Part shown: positions 6,440 through 14,755 of the stretch, piece by piece
How the letters are laid out: every line of letters starts with the position of its first letter
Position numbering within the stretch: position 1 is the stretch's first letter
Source: Kribbella monticola
GTDB taxonomy: Bacteria > Actinomycetota > Actinomycetes > Propionibacteriales > Kribbellaceae
NCBI RefSeq assembly: GCF_003261635.1
Contig: NZ_QFXK01000027.1
Coordinates: 248,001-312,000, forward strand
Length of the DNA: 64,000 nt
Direction of reading: 5' to 3'
Program-made: the position numbers and the translations under genes
The notes under the pieces: model-generated
Database searches by the model: none
Told to the model about the DNA's origin: nothing
The model's input: the letters and a program-made list of their open reading frames with translations, nothing else

Positions 6440-9400
6440 GCCTTGGCCAGCCAGTAAGTGAGCCCGAGGTCTTCGTCGGTGCCGGTGGCCAGGTCGTTGG
6501 TTGCCGAGGGCGCCGATTGGGTCAGCTCGGTGGCCAGCACCTCGCGGGCGATCAGGTCGGCATGCTTGCCCAGGGCATCGGTCAGTTCCGCGTCGGTGGC
6601 GGCGAGCCAGACGGTGATCCGGTCCGAGACCTCCAGGCCGGCGTTCTTCCGCGCCTCCTGCAGCATCCGGACCACCTCGCGGGCGAGACCGGCCTGCTTG
6701 AGTTCCGGCGTCACCTCCAGGTCGAGTGCAACGGTCTCGCCCTGCTCGTTCACCACCGACCAGCCCTCACGCGGGCGCTCCGACAGCAGCACCTCGGCCG
6801 CGGCCACCTCGACGTTCTCGCCGTCGACCACCACGGTCGCAGTACCAGAGGCCTTGATCGAGGCGGCCAGGGCGGCGGCGTCGGCCGCGGCGATGGCGCC
6901 CGCGACCACCGGGGTCTGCTTGGCGAACCGCTTGCCGAGCTCGCGGAAGTTGCCCTTCGCGGAGTACTCGACCAGGTCCGCGCCCGCCGACGACAGCGGC
7001 TCCACCGAACCGACGTTGAGTTCCTCGGCGATCTCGCCGAGCAGCTCGTCGTCCAGGTCCGCGATCGCGGCGGAACCGACCAGCGCGCGGCTGAGCGGCT
7101 GCCGGGTCCGCACCTTCGCCTCGGCCCGGGCAGACCGGCCCAGCTCGACGACCCGGCGGGCCATCGACACGTGGGTCGCGAGCGCGTCGTCGATCAGCGC
7201 TTCGTCGTACTGCGGGAAAGCGCTCAGGTGCACCGACTCGGGCAGGCCGGGCGTGACCGGGCGGAACACGTCCTGCCAGACCCGCTCGGTGACGAACGGC
7301 GTGAGCGGCGCCATCAGCCGGGTGAGCACCTCGAGCGTCTCGTGCAGGGTGGCCAGCGCGCCGGCGTCGCCCGCCCAGAACCGGCGGCGCGAACGCCGTA
7401 CGTACCAGTTGGACAGCACGTCGATGAACTGGCTGATCTGCACGCCGAGCTTCTGCGTGTCGTACGTCGCGTAGGCGACGTCGGTCTCCCGGACCAGCCG
7501 GTGCGTCTCGCTGACCAGCCAGCGGTCCAGCACCGAGCGCTCGGCGACCGGCGGGGCGTCGGCCGTGGGCGACCAGTCGGCCAGCCGGGCGTACAGGGCG
7601 TGGAAGGCGACCGTGTTCCAGTACGTCAGCAGCACCTTGCGGACGATTTCGTTCAGCACGTTCGGACCGATGCCGCGGGCCTTCCACGGCGAGCCGGAGC
7701 AGGCCATGAACCAGCGGACCGCGTCCGCGCTGTGGTTGTTCATCAGCGGGATCGGCTCGAGGATGTTGCCCAGGTGCTTGGACATCTTCCGGCCGTCCTC
7801 GGCCATGATGTGCCCCAGGCAGACGACGTCCTTGTACGACGACTGGTCGAACACCAGCGTGCCGATCGCCATCAGCGTGTAGAACCAGCCGCGGGTCTGG
7901 TCGATCGCCTCGGCGATGAAGTCGGCCGGGTAGGCCTGGTCGAACTTCTCCTTCGACCCGTCGACCCACGGATAACCCCACTGCGCGAACGGCATCGAGC
8001 CCGAGTCGTACCACGCGTCGATCACCTCGGCGACCCGGCGCGACTCCTCGCCACAGGTCGGGCAGGCGAAGGTGATGTCGTCGACGAACGGCCGGTGCGG
8101 GTCGGTCGCGGACAGGTCGCGGCCGGCGAGTTCGCCCAGCTCGGCCAGCGAGCCGACGCAGACCTGGTGGTCGTCCGCGCAGCGCCAGATCGGCAGCGGC
8201 GTACCCCAGTAGCGGGAGCGGGAGACGGCCCAGTCGATGTTGTTCCGCAGCCAGTCGCCGTACCGGCCCCACTTCACCGAGTCGGGGAACCAGTTGGTCT
8301 TCTCGTTCTCGCGGAGGAGGGCGTCCTTGACCTGCGTCGTACGGATGTACCAGGACGGCAGGGCGTAGTACATGACCGGGGTGTGGCAGCGCCAGCAGTG
8401 CGGATACGGGTGCTCGTACGGGACGTGCTTGAACAGCACGCCGCGCTCCTGCAGGTCCTTGACCAGGTCGGAGTCGGCCTTCTTGAAGAACTGACCGCCG
8501 ACCAGCGGTACGTCGGCGCCGAAGCGGCCGTCGGACTCGACCGGGTTCACCACCGGCAGGTTGTAGGCCTTGGCGACCACGAGGTCGTCGGCACCGAAGG
8601 CGGGGGACTGGTGGACCAGACCGGTGCCGTCCTCGGTGGTGACGTACTCCGCCAGGGCGACGTAGTGGGCCGGCTCGGGGAACTCGACCAGCTCGAACGG
8701 GCGCTGGTACGTCCAGCGCTCCATCTCGCGGCCGCTGAACTGCTCGGTGACCGTCCAGCCCTCACCGAGAGCCGACAGCAGCGGCTCGGCGACCACCAGC
8801 GACTCGTTGCCGTCGGTGGCTACGACGTAGGTGACGTCCGGGTGCACGGCGACGGCCGTGTTCGAGACGAGGGTCCACGGGGTCGTCGTCCAAACCAACA
8901 GCGACGCCTTGCCGGCCAGCGGCCCGGAGGTGAGCGGGAAGCGGACGTAGACCGACGGGTCGACGACCGTCTCGTAGCCCTGGGCGAGCTCGTGGTCGGA
9001 CAGGCCGGTGCCACACCGCGGGCAGTACGGCGTGATGCGGTAGTCCTCGACCAGGAGGCCCTTGTCGTGGATCTGCTTGAGCGACCACCAGACGGACTGG
9101 ACGTATTCGGGGTCCATCGTCTTGTACGGGTGCTCCAGGTCGACCCAGTAGCCCATCCGGTTGGTCAGCTCGTTGAAGGCGTCGACGTTCCGCAGTACGG
9201 ATTCGCGGCACTTCGCGTTGAACTCCGCGATGCCGTACGCCTCGATGTCCTTCTTGCCGTTGAACCCGAGTTCCTTCTCGACCGCGACCTCGACCGGCAG
9301 GCCGTGGCAGTCCCAGCCGGCCTTGCGCTCGACCGAGAAGCCCTTCATCGTCCGGTAGCGCGGGAACACGTCCTTGAAGACGCGCGCCTCGATGTGGTGC

Positions 9401-9588
9401 GTGCCGGGCATGCCGTTGGCCGTCGGCGGGCCCTCGTAGAAGGTCCAGGGCAGACCGTCGGCCGTCTGCGCGAGGCTCTTGGCGAAGGTGTCGTTGGTGT
9501 CCCAGTGCTCGAGCACGTCACGCTCGATCGCGGGCAGGTCGACCTGAGCCGGGACCTGCTGCCAACCGGTGCTGGGGTGTTCGGCCAT
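6436..9588 (-). CDS. ileS: Isoleucyl-tRNA synthetase
   Basis: A 1050-residue class Ia aminoacyl-tRNA synthetase that charges tRNA-Ile in the cytoplasm. The HIGH-like signature is GTHHIEA in PPTANGMPGTHHIEARVF; KAGWDCHGLPVEVAVEKELG is typical; the KMSKS signature appears in EDGRKMSKHLGNILEP. The inserted CP1 editing domain, the zinc-type CPRCGTGLSDHE and CPTCGEE elements and a C-terminal anticodon-binding region are present, as in the actinobacterial/eukaryote-like type. The ATG at 9588 follows AAGGA by eight bases; the frame stays open upstream through the leader but that part is T-box RNA, not protein. Confidence 0.97.
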   Translation of the reverse strand: MAEHPSTGWQQVPAQVDLPAIERDVLEHWDTNDTFAKSLAQTADGLPWTFYEGPPTANGMPGTHHIEARVFKDVFPRYRTMKGFSVERKAGWDCHGLPVEVAVEKELGFNGKKDIEAYGIAEFNAKCRESVLRNVDAFNELTNRMGYWVDLEHPYKTMDPEYVQSVWWSLKQIHDKGLLVEDYRITPYCPRCGTGLSDHELAQGYETVVDPSVYVRFPLTSGPLAGKASLLVWTTTPWTLVSNTAVAVHPDVTYVVATDGNESLVVAEPLLSALGEGWTVTEQFSGREMERWTYQRPFELVEFPEPAHYVALAEYVTTEDGTGLVHQSPAFGADDLVVAKAYNLPVVNPVESDGRFGADVPLVGGQFFKKADSDLVKDLQERGVLFKHVPYEHPYPHCWRCHTPVMYYALPSWYIRTTQVKDALLRENEKTNWFPDSVKWGRYGDWLRNNIDWAVSRSRYWGTPLPIWRCADDHQVCVGSLAELGELAGRDLSATDPHRPFVDDITFACPTCGEESRRVAEVIDAWYDSGSMPFAQWGYPWVDGSKEKFDQAYPADFIAEAIDQTRGWFYTLMAIGTLVFDQSSYKDVVCLGHIMAEDGRKMSKHLGNILEPIPLMNNHSADAVRWFMACSGSPWKARGIGPNVLNEIVRKVLLTYWNTVAFHALYARLADWSPTADAPPVAERSVLDRWLVSETHRLVRETDVAYATYDTQKLGVQISQFIDVLSNWYVRRSRRRFWAGDAGALATLHETLEVLTRLMAPLTPFVTERVWQDVFRPVTPGLPESVHLSAFPQYDEALIDDALATHVSMARRVVELGRSARAEAKVRTRQPLSRALVGSAAIADLDDELLGEIAEELNVGSVEPLSSAGADLVEYSAKGNFRELGKRFAKQTPVVAGAIAAADAAALAASIKASGTATVVVDGENVEVAAAEVLLSERPREGWSVVNEQGETVALDLEVTPELKQAGLAREVVRMLQEARKNAGLEVSDRITVWLAATDAELTDALGKHADLIAREVLATELTQSAPSATNDLATGTDEDLGLTYWLAKA

Positions 9589-9795
9589 CTCTTCGTCCTT
9601 CGTCTTCACGAACCTGGTGTCTCGGTGACGAAGGGACGAGGCGCCGGCGCTGTCGCCGGGGCTCCGCGGTACCACCCTCCTTGGTGACACGGGGTCACCC
9701 ACTTCATTTGCTTCCGCTGCCGGTTCTAATAAGCCCTCTCGGACCGTTCTTCCGGCGGCTCCGGGGTGATGGCCCCATCACTGCCTTGCGGTGGC
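9589..9795 (-). promoter_or_regulatory. T-box riboswitch leader of ileS (translational, ultrashort Stem I type)
   Basis: On the minus strand the canonical T-box AGGGTGGTACCGCGG lies at 9678-9664. Upstream is a Stem I region with AGUGA on the 5' side, a UGG/CCA mini-stem, and an AUC specifier at 9770-9768 followed by A, matching isoleucine. A stem III-like hairpin (GGTGAC...GTCACC) precedes the T-box. Downstream, CCTTCGTC (9634-9627) is perfectly complementary to GACGAAGG (9604-9597), which contains the ileS Shine-Dalgarno, and there is no U-run terminator. Uncharged tRNA-Ile should free the Shine-Dalgarno. A TACACT -10 box at 9807-9802 sets the 5' end near 9795. Confidence 0.9.
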
Positions 9796-10083
9796 GTGTG
9801 AAGTGTACGACTCTGATCCACTCCGCTACGAATCGTTAATCACTGGCCGCGGCGCGGTTCGTCCATGACAATTCTGTTGCGGTGGCGGCTGGGGTGAAGC
9901 GAGTGCTTGCCTGAACGCGCGTCCGGGATGTGGTTGTGACGCGCGGAACATCGAGCGGGCTTGAAGAACCGACTACCGTATGTCCACGGTCTGCGCGTCG
10001 GGCTGGCACGAGGGGTTCGCGTGCCCTACTGTCTTGCGACCAGTCCGCTTCAGTCTCCGACGAAGGCAGGGGGTAGTCGAAAG
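9796..10083. other. Divergent intergenic region between ileS leader and traR
   Basis: No gene seen. It holds the ileS promoter (-10 TACACT, minus strand, 9807-9802) and, on the plus strand, a candidate -10 TACTGT at 10027-10032 for traR, followed by an AGGGGG Shine-Dalgarno-like element near 10068. The remainder shows no structure I can support. Confidence 0.5.
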
Positions 10084-10695
10084 ATGGCTACATCGGCTCC
10101 GAAGAAGTCCGCCCCCCAACGCAAGACCGCGGTCGAGAAGAGTGCCGCGAAATCCACCGAACCGGCCACGAAGGCTTCAGAATCGAAGGCCCCGGCCAAG
10201 AAGACCCCTGCCAAGCAGACACCTACGAAGAGGGTGGCCATGAAGACGAACGAGAACAGGACCCCGGCGACCGCGCCGGCCAAGGCACCCGCGAAGTCGC
10301 CCACTTCGTTCAAGGTCAAGGACGGCGAGACGCCGTGGACCGCCGCCGAGGTGGAGGAGCTGCGCGCCGAGCTCGAAGCCGACGCCGTGCACCTGAAGGA
10401 AGAGATCCGCGACGCCGAGCAGGAGATCGTCGGACTGCTCCGCGACGGCGGTGACGGGGCCGGCAACGACCAGGCCGACGTCGGCTCGACCACGCTCGAG
10501 CGCGACCACGAGATGTCACTGGCGAACAACGCCCGCGACATGCTCGACCAGATCGAGCGGGCGCTGTCCCGGATCGACGACGGGACCTACGGCGTCTGCG
10601 AGAGCTGCGGCCAGGCGATCGGCAAAGGTCGGTTGCAGGCGTTCCCGCGTGCGACACTGTGCGTGTCATGCAAAGAACGCGAAGAACGCCGCTGA
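10084..10695 (+). CDS. TraR/DksA family zinc-finger protein with basic Lys/Ala/Pro tail
   Basis: A 203-residue protein. Residues 1-75 are a Lys/Ala/Pro/Thr-rich, histone-H1-like tail (repeats such as KAPAKKTPAKQTPTK). From about 80 comes a helical hairpin (PWTAAEVEELRAELEADAVH), followed by a DksA-type zinc finger, CESCGQAIGKGRLQAF then CVSCKE. DksA-type proteins enter the RNA polymerase secondary channel. The basic tail could bind nucleic acid (inference). The frame is open to 9961, but the ATG at 10084 is preferred because the -10 box and an AGGGGG element lie just upstream. It overlaps lspA. Confidence 0.85.
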   Translation: MATSAPKKSAPQRKTAVEKSAAKSTEPATKASESKAPAKKTPAKQTPTKRVAMKTNENRTPATAPAKAPAKSPTSFKVKDGETPWTAAEVEELRAELEADAVHLKEEIRDAEQEIVGLLRDGGDGAGNDQADVGSTTLERDHEMSLANNARDMLDQIERALSRIDDGTYGVCESCGQAIGKGRLQAFPRATLCVSCKEREERR

Positions 10696-11282
10696 GCGAA
10701 GAGCAAGCGTCCACCCCACCGGCGGACGTCACAGCTGAAGACTCCACAGAGTCGGCCGACGCCGAGTCGGCCGGCTCTGTTTCACGCCCACGGCGCCGGA
10801 TGGTGGTGCTGTTCGCGCTGGTCGGGCTCGTGGTGCTGGGGCTGGATCAGTTGACGAAGGTGCTGGCGTTGCAGCATCTGACGCCGGGCGAGCCGGTCAA
10901 CGTGGTGGGCTCGCTGCTGAAGTTCAACCTGATCCGGAATCCGGGAGCGGCCTTCAGCCTCGGTACGAGCTACACGCCGGTGATCAGCGCGGTCCAGATC
11001 ATCGTGGCGGTCGGCGTGGTGTGGTTGTCCCGGCGGCTCGGCTCGATCGGCTGGGCGATCGCGTTCGGGTTCCTGTTCGGCGGCGCGGTCGGCAACATCA
11101 CCGACCGGATCTTCCGCGAGCCGTCGCCGTTCCACGGTCACGTGGTCGACTTCCTGCAGACGCCGCACTGGGCGATCTTCAACGTCGCCGACATGGCCGT
11201 CACCTCGGCAGCCCTCCTGCTGGTCATCCAAACACTCCGCGGCGTCAAGCTCGACGGCACCAAAGAGGTGGCTAAGAAGTGA
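10668..11282 (+). CDS. lspA: Lipoprotein signal peptidase (signal peptidase II)
   Basis: A 204-residue membrane aspartyl protease that removes lipoprotein signal peptides after diacylglyceryl transfer. Four transmembrane helices; catalytic Asp motifs in GNITDRIFR and [10 protein letters not shown], plus the conserved [13 protein letters not shown]. An unusually long cytoplasmic N-terminal stretch of about 45 Ser/Thr/Glu-rich residues precedes helix 1. The ATG at 10668 overlaps the end of the traR/dksA gene by 28 bases; an in-frame GTG at 10659 is an alternative. Stop and next start overlap as GTGA. Confidence 0.95.
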   Translation: MQRTRRTPLSEEQASTPPADVTAEDSTESADAESAGSVSRPRRRMVVLFALVGLVVLGLDQLTKVLALQHLTPGEPVNVVGSLLKFNLIRNPGAAFSLGTSYTPVISAVQIIVAVGVVWLSRRLGSIGWAIAFGFLFGGAVGNITDRIFREPSPFHGHVVDFLQTPHWAIFNVADMAVTSAALLLVIQTLRGVKLDGTKEVAKK

Positions 11283-12211
11283 GTGCCGATTCGCGGACGG
11301 TGATGGTGCCGGACGGGCTGGCGGGGGAGCGGCTCGACGCGGCGTTGTCGCGGTTGTTCGGGGTTTCCCGGACCAAGGCTGCCGAGCTGATCGAGTCTGG
11401 TCTGGTGCAGGTCGACGGGGCTGCGGCGATGAAGTCCACCCGGGTATCGGCCGGCGTCATGCTCGACGTCGAACTGCCCCCGCCGCCGGGCGAGATCACC
11501 GTCGTACCGGAGACCGTCGAGAACCTGAGGATCGTTCATGACGACGACGAGATCGTGGTCGTCGACAAGCCGGTCGGCGTCGCGGCCCACCCGTCGCCGG
11601 GCTGGACCGGGCCGACCGTGATCGGGCACCTGGCCGGAGCCGGCTTCAACATCTCAACCAGCGGCGCCGCCGAGCGCAAGGGCATCGTGCACCGCCTCGA
11701 CGTCGGTACGTCGGGGCTGATGGTGGTCGCGAAGACGGAGTACAGCTACACCGTGCTCAAGCGCGCCTTCAAGGAGCGCACGGTCAAGAAGATCTACCAC
11801 GCGCTGGTCCAGGGCCACCCCGATCCGTTCACCGGCACGATCGACGCCCCGATCGACCGGCACCCCCATCACGACTACAAGTTCGGGGTCGTCGCGGGCG
11901 GCAAGCCGAGCGTCACGCACTACGAGACGCTAGAGGCGTTCCGGTTCGCCACGCTGCTGGAGATCACCCTGGAGACCGGCCGGACGCACCAGATCCGCGT
12001 CCACATGGCCGCGATCGGGCACCCGTGCTGCGGAGATCTCACCTATGGCGCCGACCCGGTGCTGACCGAGCGCCTGCAACTCTCCCGGCAATGGCTGCAC
12101 GCCATGCGACTGGGCTTCACGCACCCAGGCTCCGGCGAGTACGTCGAGTACACCTCGGCGTACCCCGAAGACCTCGACAGCGCCCTCGACCAACTCGCCG
12201 CCACCCAGTAA
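11279..12211 (+). CDS. rluD: RluA/RluD family pseudouridine synthase
   Basis: A 310-residue enzyme that isomerises uridine to pseudouridine in 23S rRNA. An N-terminal S4 RNA-binding domain ([20 protein letters not shown], about 13-32) is followed by the catalytic domain with [16 protein letters not shown]; the catalytic Asp is D141. [19 protein letters not shown] is the typical family end. Coupled to lspA by a GTGA overlap, an arrangement conserved in actinobacteria. Confidence 0.94.
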   Translation: MSADSRTVMVPDGLAGERLDAALSRLFGVSRTKAAELIESGLVQVDGAAAMKSTRVSAGVMLDVELPPPPGEITVVPETVENLRIVHDDDEIVVVDKPVGVAAHPSPGWTGPTVIGHLAGAGFNISTSGAAERKGIVHRLDVGTSGLMVVAKTEYSYTVLKRAFKERTVKKIYHALVQGHPDPFTGTIDAPIDRHPHHDYKFGVVAGGKPSVTHYETLEAFRFATLLEITLETGRTHQIRVHMAAIGHPCCGDLTYGADPVLTERLQLSRQWLHAMRLGFTHPGSGEYVEYTSAYPEDLDSALDQLAATQ

Positions 12212-12221
12212 CTCGAGACGG

Positions 12222-12249
12222 CTTCCGGCGGCGCAGGTGCTCCCGGAAG
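12222..12249 (+). terminator. Weak hairpin after rluD
   Basis: 7-bp arms CTTCCGG and CCGGAAG with a 14-base loop just after the rluD stop. No T-run. A TACCCT -10-like box follows at about 12266 for the next gene. Confidence 0.4.
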
Positions 12250-12304
12250 TCTGCTGAACCGGCCTACCCTGGGACAGACCCGGGAAGGCGGGGAAGCGAT
12301 CGGC

Positions 12305-14626
12305 ATGGCTGAGACGAAGCCCTTGGCAACGACTCGCGGAAAGCTACCGGCAGAGTTGACCAGTTTCGTGGGCCGGCGCCGCGAGCTGGCCGGTACCAGG
12401 CGGCTGCTGGCGAGCACCCGGTTGCTGACCCTGACCGGCGTGGGTGGGGTCGGCAAGACCCGGCTGGCGATGCGGCTGGGTGCCGACGTACGGCGTACGT
12501 TCGCGGACGGCGTCTGGTTCGTCGAGCTCGCCGCCTTGCACGATCCCGGCCTGCTGGGGCACACGCTGGCGGGAGCACTCGAACTGAGCCAGGTTTCGGC
12601 GAATCCGACCGCCGATCTCGCGGAGTACCTGGAGGACAAGCATCTGTTGCTGGTGCTCGACAACTGTGAGCACCTGGCCGACGCGTGCGCGGTACTGGTG
12701 AGCAAGCTGCTCGCGGCGGCCCCGCAGTTGCGGATCGTCGCCACCAGCCGCCATGTGCTCGGAGTCGAAGGGGAGCAGATCTTCCCGGTGCCCCCGCTGT
12801 CCACTCCGCCGGAGACCACGCTGACGGCCGGCGACGCCGGGCGGTACGAGTCGATCGAGCTCTTCGCGGATCGTGCCCGATCGGTGTCGCCGGAGTTCGA
12901 GCTGGACGCAGCCGGCCGCCCACTGGTGATCGAGCTCTGCCGGCGTCTCGACGGCATCCCGCTGGCCATCGAGCTGGCGGCCGTCTGGATGCGGACGCTG
13001 TCGCCGGCCCAGATCCTCGACCGGCTCGAGGACCGCTTCCGGCTGCTGGCCACAGGTAAAACGGCCGCGCCGGCCAGACAGCAGGCGCTCGATGCCGCAA
13101 TCGGCTGGAGCTACGACCTCTGCTCGCCGGCTGAGCAGGCGCTGTGGGAACGGCTGTCGGTGTTCGCCGGTGGATTCGACCTCGAAGGCGCTGAGGAGGT
13201 CTGCTCGGGTGACGGCATCGATCGCGCCGAGGTACTCGAGCTGATCGCCGGCCTGATGAACAAGTCGATCATCACCCGGAAGGCGATGACGGATCACACC
13301 GTCGCCTGGTACGACCTGCTCGGCATCATCAGCCAGTACGGCGTGGATCGGCTCACCGCGGCGGGCCGGGCGCGGGAACTCCGGATGAGGCACCGCGACT
13401 ACTACCGGCGGATGGCCGCGGAGTGGGAGGCAGACAGTTTCAGCCCCCGCCAGGCCGACTGGTTCATCCGGCTGCGCCGCGAGCACGACAACTTCCGGGC
13501 GGCACTCGATTTCTGCCTGTCCGAACCCGGTGAGGCGCCGGCCGCACTGGAGATCGCCGCGCCGATCTGGAACTTCTGGTTCGCCGGGTTCCTCCGCGAA
13601 GGTCACCGTTATCTCCTCCGGGCCCTCGACCTCGCCCAGGAGTCGACACCGGCCCGCGCCAAGGCGCTGTGGGCGGGTAGCTACCTGGCCATGTTCCTCG
13701 GTGAGTCGGAGCAGCTGAGCCGACTGCTGGCCGAGTGTGAAGTGCTGGCCGAGCGGTTCGGCGACGACCTGCTGCGGGCGAGGATCGCGGAGGTCTCGGG
13801 CCATGCCCTGAACTACGCAGGCGAACTCCCCGCGGCGGTGGCACGACTGGAAGAAGGCCTGGCCGGATTCCGGGCCGTCGGCAACCTTCTCGGTGAGTTC
13901 GACGTTCTGATCCTGCTGGCGGCGGCCACCTTCTTCCTCGGTGATCCACGGGTCGAGCAGTTCAGCCGGCAGGCGTTCGAGCTCGCGGACAGCCGCGGCG
14001 CGGCATCGTCGAAGGCCTATGCGCTCTGGACTCTCGGCATCGTCCAATGGCGTGACCACGACGATGCCGAGCAGGCCGCTCGATCCTTCCGCGAGGCGAT
14101 CCGGCTGTGGCTGCCGCTGAACGACCGGACCGGCATCGGATTCTGCGTTCAAGCGCTGTCGTGGTGCGCGAGTACGGCGGCGCCGAACGAACTCGCTGCC
14201 CGGCTGATGGGCGCGTCCCGAGCCGTTTGGCGATCGAGCGGCGCGCACGTCGACGAGACCACGCCGTACAGCCAGTTCGACGAGCAGTCGCGGCAGCGGG
14301 TCCGGGCCGCGCTGGGCGATGCCGCCTTCGAGCAGGCCTTCGATCAGGGCGCGGCGTACTCGTTCGAGCAGGCGGTGTCGCTGGCCCTCGGCAAGGACGC
14401 GGAGCGGGAGAGCGCGGCGAGTCCGGGCCGAGCCGGCGGCCTGACCCGCCGCGAGCACGAGATCGCAGTACTGCTCAGCGAGGGGCTGAGCAACAAGGAG
14501 ATCGCTGCCCGGCTCGTGATCGGCCAACGAACCGTCGAGACCCACGTGGAGCACGTTCTCGGCAAGCTCGGGTTCACTTCCCGGGCGCAGGTCGCGCGCT
14601 GGATCGCCGAGACTCGCACCGACTGA
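12305..14626 (+). CDS. LuxR-family ATPase regulator (NB-ARC/TPR type)
   Basis: A 773-residue signal-integrating transcription factor. An N-terminal P-loop ATPase of the AfsR/NB-ARC kind carries LTLTGVGGVGKTRLAMRLG (Walker A about 45-52) and LLLVLDNCEHL (Walker B), then IVATSRHVLGVEGE and GIPLAIELAAVWMR. A middle region (about 380-640) is helical and TPR-like. The C-terminal LuxR/GerE helix-turn-helix reads LTRREHEIAVLLSEGLSNKE, then IAARLVIGQRTVETHVEHVL. The ligand is unknown. The next gene, a GH13 glucosidase on the same strand, is a plausible target. Confidence 0.9.
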   Translation: MAETKPLATTRGKLPAELTSFVGRRRELAGTRRLLASTRLLTLTGVGGVGKTRLAMRLGADVRRTFADGVWFVELAALHDPGLLGHTLAGALELSQVSANPTADLAEYLEDKHLLLVLDNCEHLADACAVLVSKLLAAAPQLRIVATSRHVLGVEGEQIFPVPPLSTPPETTLTAGDAGRYESIELFADRARSVSPEFELDAAGRPLVIELCRRLDGIPLAIELAAVWMRTLSPAQILDRLEDRFRLLATGKTAAPARQQALDAAIGWSYDLCSPAEQALWERLSVFAGGFDLEGAEEVCSGDGIDRAEVLELIAGLMNKSIITRKAMTDHTVAWYDLLGIISQYGVDRLTAAGRARELRMRHRDYYRRMAAEWEADSFSPRQADWFIRLRREHDNFRAALDFCLSEPGEAPAALEIAAPIWNFWFAGFLREGHRYLLRALDLAQESTPARAKALWAGSYLAMFLGESEQLSRLLAECEVLAERFGDDLLRARIAEVSGHALNYAGELPAAVARLEEGLAGFRAVGNLLGEFDVLILLAAATFFLGDPRVEQFSRQAFELADSRGAASSKAYALWTLGIVQWRDHDDAEQAARSFREAIRLWLPLNDRTGIGFCVQALSWCASTAAPNELAARLMGASRAVWRSSGAHVDETTPYSQFDEQSRQRVRAALGDAAFEQAFDQGAAYSFEQAVSLALGKDAERESAASPGRAGGLTRREHEIAVLLSEGLSNKEIAARLVIGQRTVETHVEHVLGKLGFTSRAQVARWIAETRTD

Positions 14627-14640
14627 ACTCGCCTGCACGG

Positions 14641-14685
14641 CGTGGGCACGCTCCCACGTCCGTAGACAAACCCGTAGGTCTACGG
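14641..14685. promoter_or_regulatory. Two inverted repeats between LuxR regulator and glucosidase
   Basis: CGTGGG/CCCACG (14641-14658) and CCGTAGAC/GTCTACGG (14660-14685, ten-base loop) sit back to back. A third small palindrome, CGTTG...CAACG, lies near 14711-14726. They could be a terminator for the regulator gene or operators for the glucosidase; the sequence does not decide. Confidence 0.45.
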
Positions 14686-14755
14686 ATGCCCCGGACGGCC
14701 GGTAACCGGGATCGTTGCGCTGACAACGACGGACACATCGTGACGAGGCTTCTCC

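Noticed and set aside
6517..9687. 1056-codon open frame on the plus strand opposite ileS
   Set aside because: Antisense to a certain ileS gene; residues are GC-bias typical (Arg/Gly/Val/Asp-rich) with no domain, and it crosses the T-box leader.
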